Shown: positions 5,209 to 5,547 of the stretch, in pieces | How positions within the stretch are numbered: the first letter of the stretch is position 1 | Layout of the letters: each line of letters starts with the position of its first letter | DNA from: an uncultured Bacteroidales bacterium | GTDB taxonomy: Bacteria > Bacteroidota > Bacteroidia > Bacteroidales > Paludibacteraceae | DNA length: 5,547 nucleotides | Reading direction: 5' to 3' | Assembly: GCA_903929065.1 (NCBI GenBank) | Contig: CAIYTJ010000497.1 | Location: 1-5,547 of the forward strand | The notes under the pieces: generated by a model | The model's input: the letters and a program-made list of their open reading frames with translations, nothing else | Database searches by the model: none | What the model was told of the DNA's origin: nothing | Translations under genes and position numbers: made by a program

Positions 5209-5243
5209 TTTGGTGGAAATTTTTAAAGAATAAAGTATCTTTG
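5209..5243 (+). promoter_or_regulatory. promoter of aroB
   Basis: A perfect -7 element TATCTTTG lies at 5236-5243, with a TTTG at 5209-5212 as a possible -33. The spacer is 23 bases, slightly longer than the 20 seen at arsR. Transcription would start near 5250, about 12 bases before the ATG at 5262. It points away from the arsR promoter, with about 75 bases between their -33 elements. Confidence 0.65.
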
Positions 5244-5261
5244 TGAGCAAAATTTCAAAAG

Positions 5262-5547
5262 ATGAGTCGTTCGATCACAAAGATATGCATAAATTTTAGT
5301 TCGGAATTGGATGAGGCAATAGGAAGTCAACAACCTGAAACAATTTTTGTGCTTACTGATGAAAATACGCAGAAACTTTGTCTGCCTTTGGCTTTGCAAT
5401 CGAATAAATTGAAAGATTGTCATGTGATTTGCATTCCGAGCGGCGATGAGAATAAGAATATTGATTCGGCTGTTAAAATCTGGCAATATCTGAGTGAAAA
5501 CGGAGCAACCCGCAAATCGTTGATGATTAATCTGGGAGGCGGTATGA
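5262..5547 (+). CDS. aroB: 3-dehydroquinate synthase AroB, N-terminal part (3' end outside window)
   Basis: AroB converts DAHP to 3-dehydroquinate using NAD+ and a divalent metal, the second step of the shikimate pathway in the cytosol. The 95 residues present start at the ATG at 5262. They show the family's N-terminal NAD-binding half: a beta strand IFVLTDEN (about 28-35), IPSGDENKNID (about 58-68, the conserved G-(D/E)-x-x-K nucleotide-binding region), the helix AVKIWQYLSENGATRKS, and the glycine loop MINLGGGM (88-95), where AroB proteins have 'LGGGxxxD'. The frame is open to the window edge with no stop codon. A TAnnTTTG promoter lies directly upstream, and the leader is short. About a quarter of the usual protein (about 350 residues) is visible. 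Other members of the same fold, such as glycerol dehydrogenases, are less likely given the motif set. Confidence 0.88.
   Translation, partial: MSRSITKICINFSSELDEAIGSQQPETIFVLTDENTQKLCLPLALQSNKLKDCHVICIPSGDENKNIDSAVKIWQYLSENGATRKSLMINLGGGM

Overview
The window reads as chromosomal DNA of a Bacteroidota bacterium, most likely of the order Bacteroidales. It is AT-rich, its start codons lack Shine-Dalgarno sequences, and four intergenic regions carry the Bacteroidota -7 promoter element TAnnTTTG. The protein families (carboxyspermidine-type polyamine enzymes, a TrxP-like lipoprotein thioredoxin, a DUF6132-like membrane protein) also fit. Species cannot be named from the sequence.

Left half, plus strand. 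The window opens inside the 3' end of queC (queuosine precursor synthesis). Next come the two enzymes of the aspartate-semialdehyde polyamine route: a carboxy(nor)spermidine dehydrogenase (352-1554) and the PLP-dependent decarboxylase NspC (1697-2827). Together they would turn putrescine (or diaminopropane) into spermidine (or norspermidine). They are neighbours, but a strong hairpin terminator and a new promoter lie between them, so each looks able to be transcribed alone. A YccF-family membrane protein with an obvious internal duplication follows nspC by 12 bases. A two-way terminator (3211-3235) closes this block and faces the convergent block.

Right half, minus strand (read from 5085 down to 3243). 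A compact cassette runs: Cys-rich ArsR/SmtB repressor, small two-helix membrane protein with a CASGTCPITSNP loop, HMA metal-binding protein with a shifted CMTC motif, and an exported lipoprotein thioredoxin (CGPC). After 112 bases comes an exported Spy/CpxP-like Met/His/Lys-rich protein. The ArsR promoter is well formed (TTTG-N20-TAnnTTTG) and holds a TGAA-N6-TTCA inverted repeat of the SmtB/CzrA type, so autorepression relieved by a metal or reactive thiol/sulfur species is the simplest model. No transporter or enzyme of known metal detoxification is in the window. This cassette is the best candidate for a poorly described metal or thiol stress system.

The window ends inside aroB (3-dehydroquinate synthase), which is transcribed divergently from the ArsR cassette from its own TAnnTTTG promoter. 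No tRNA, rRNA, mobile element or CRISPR array was seen.
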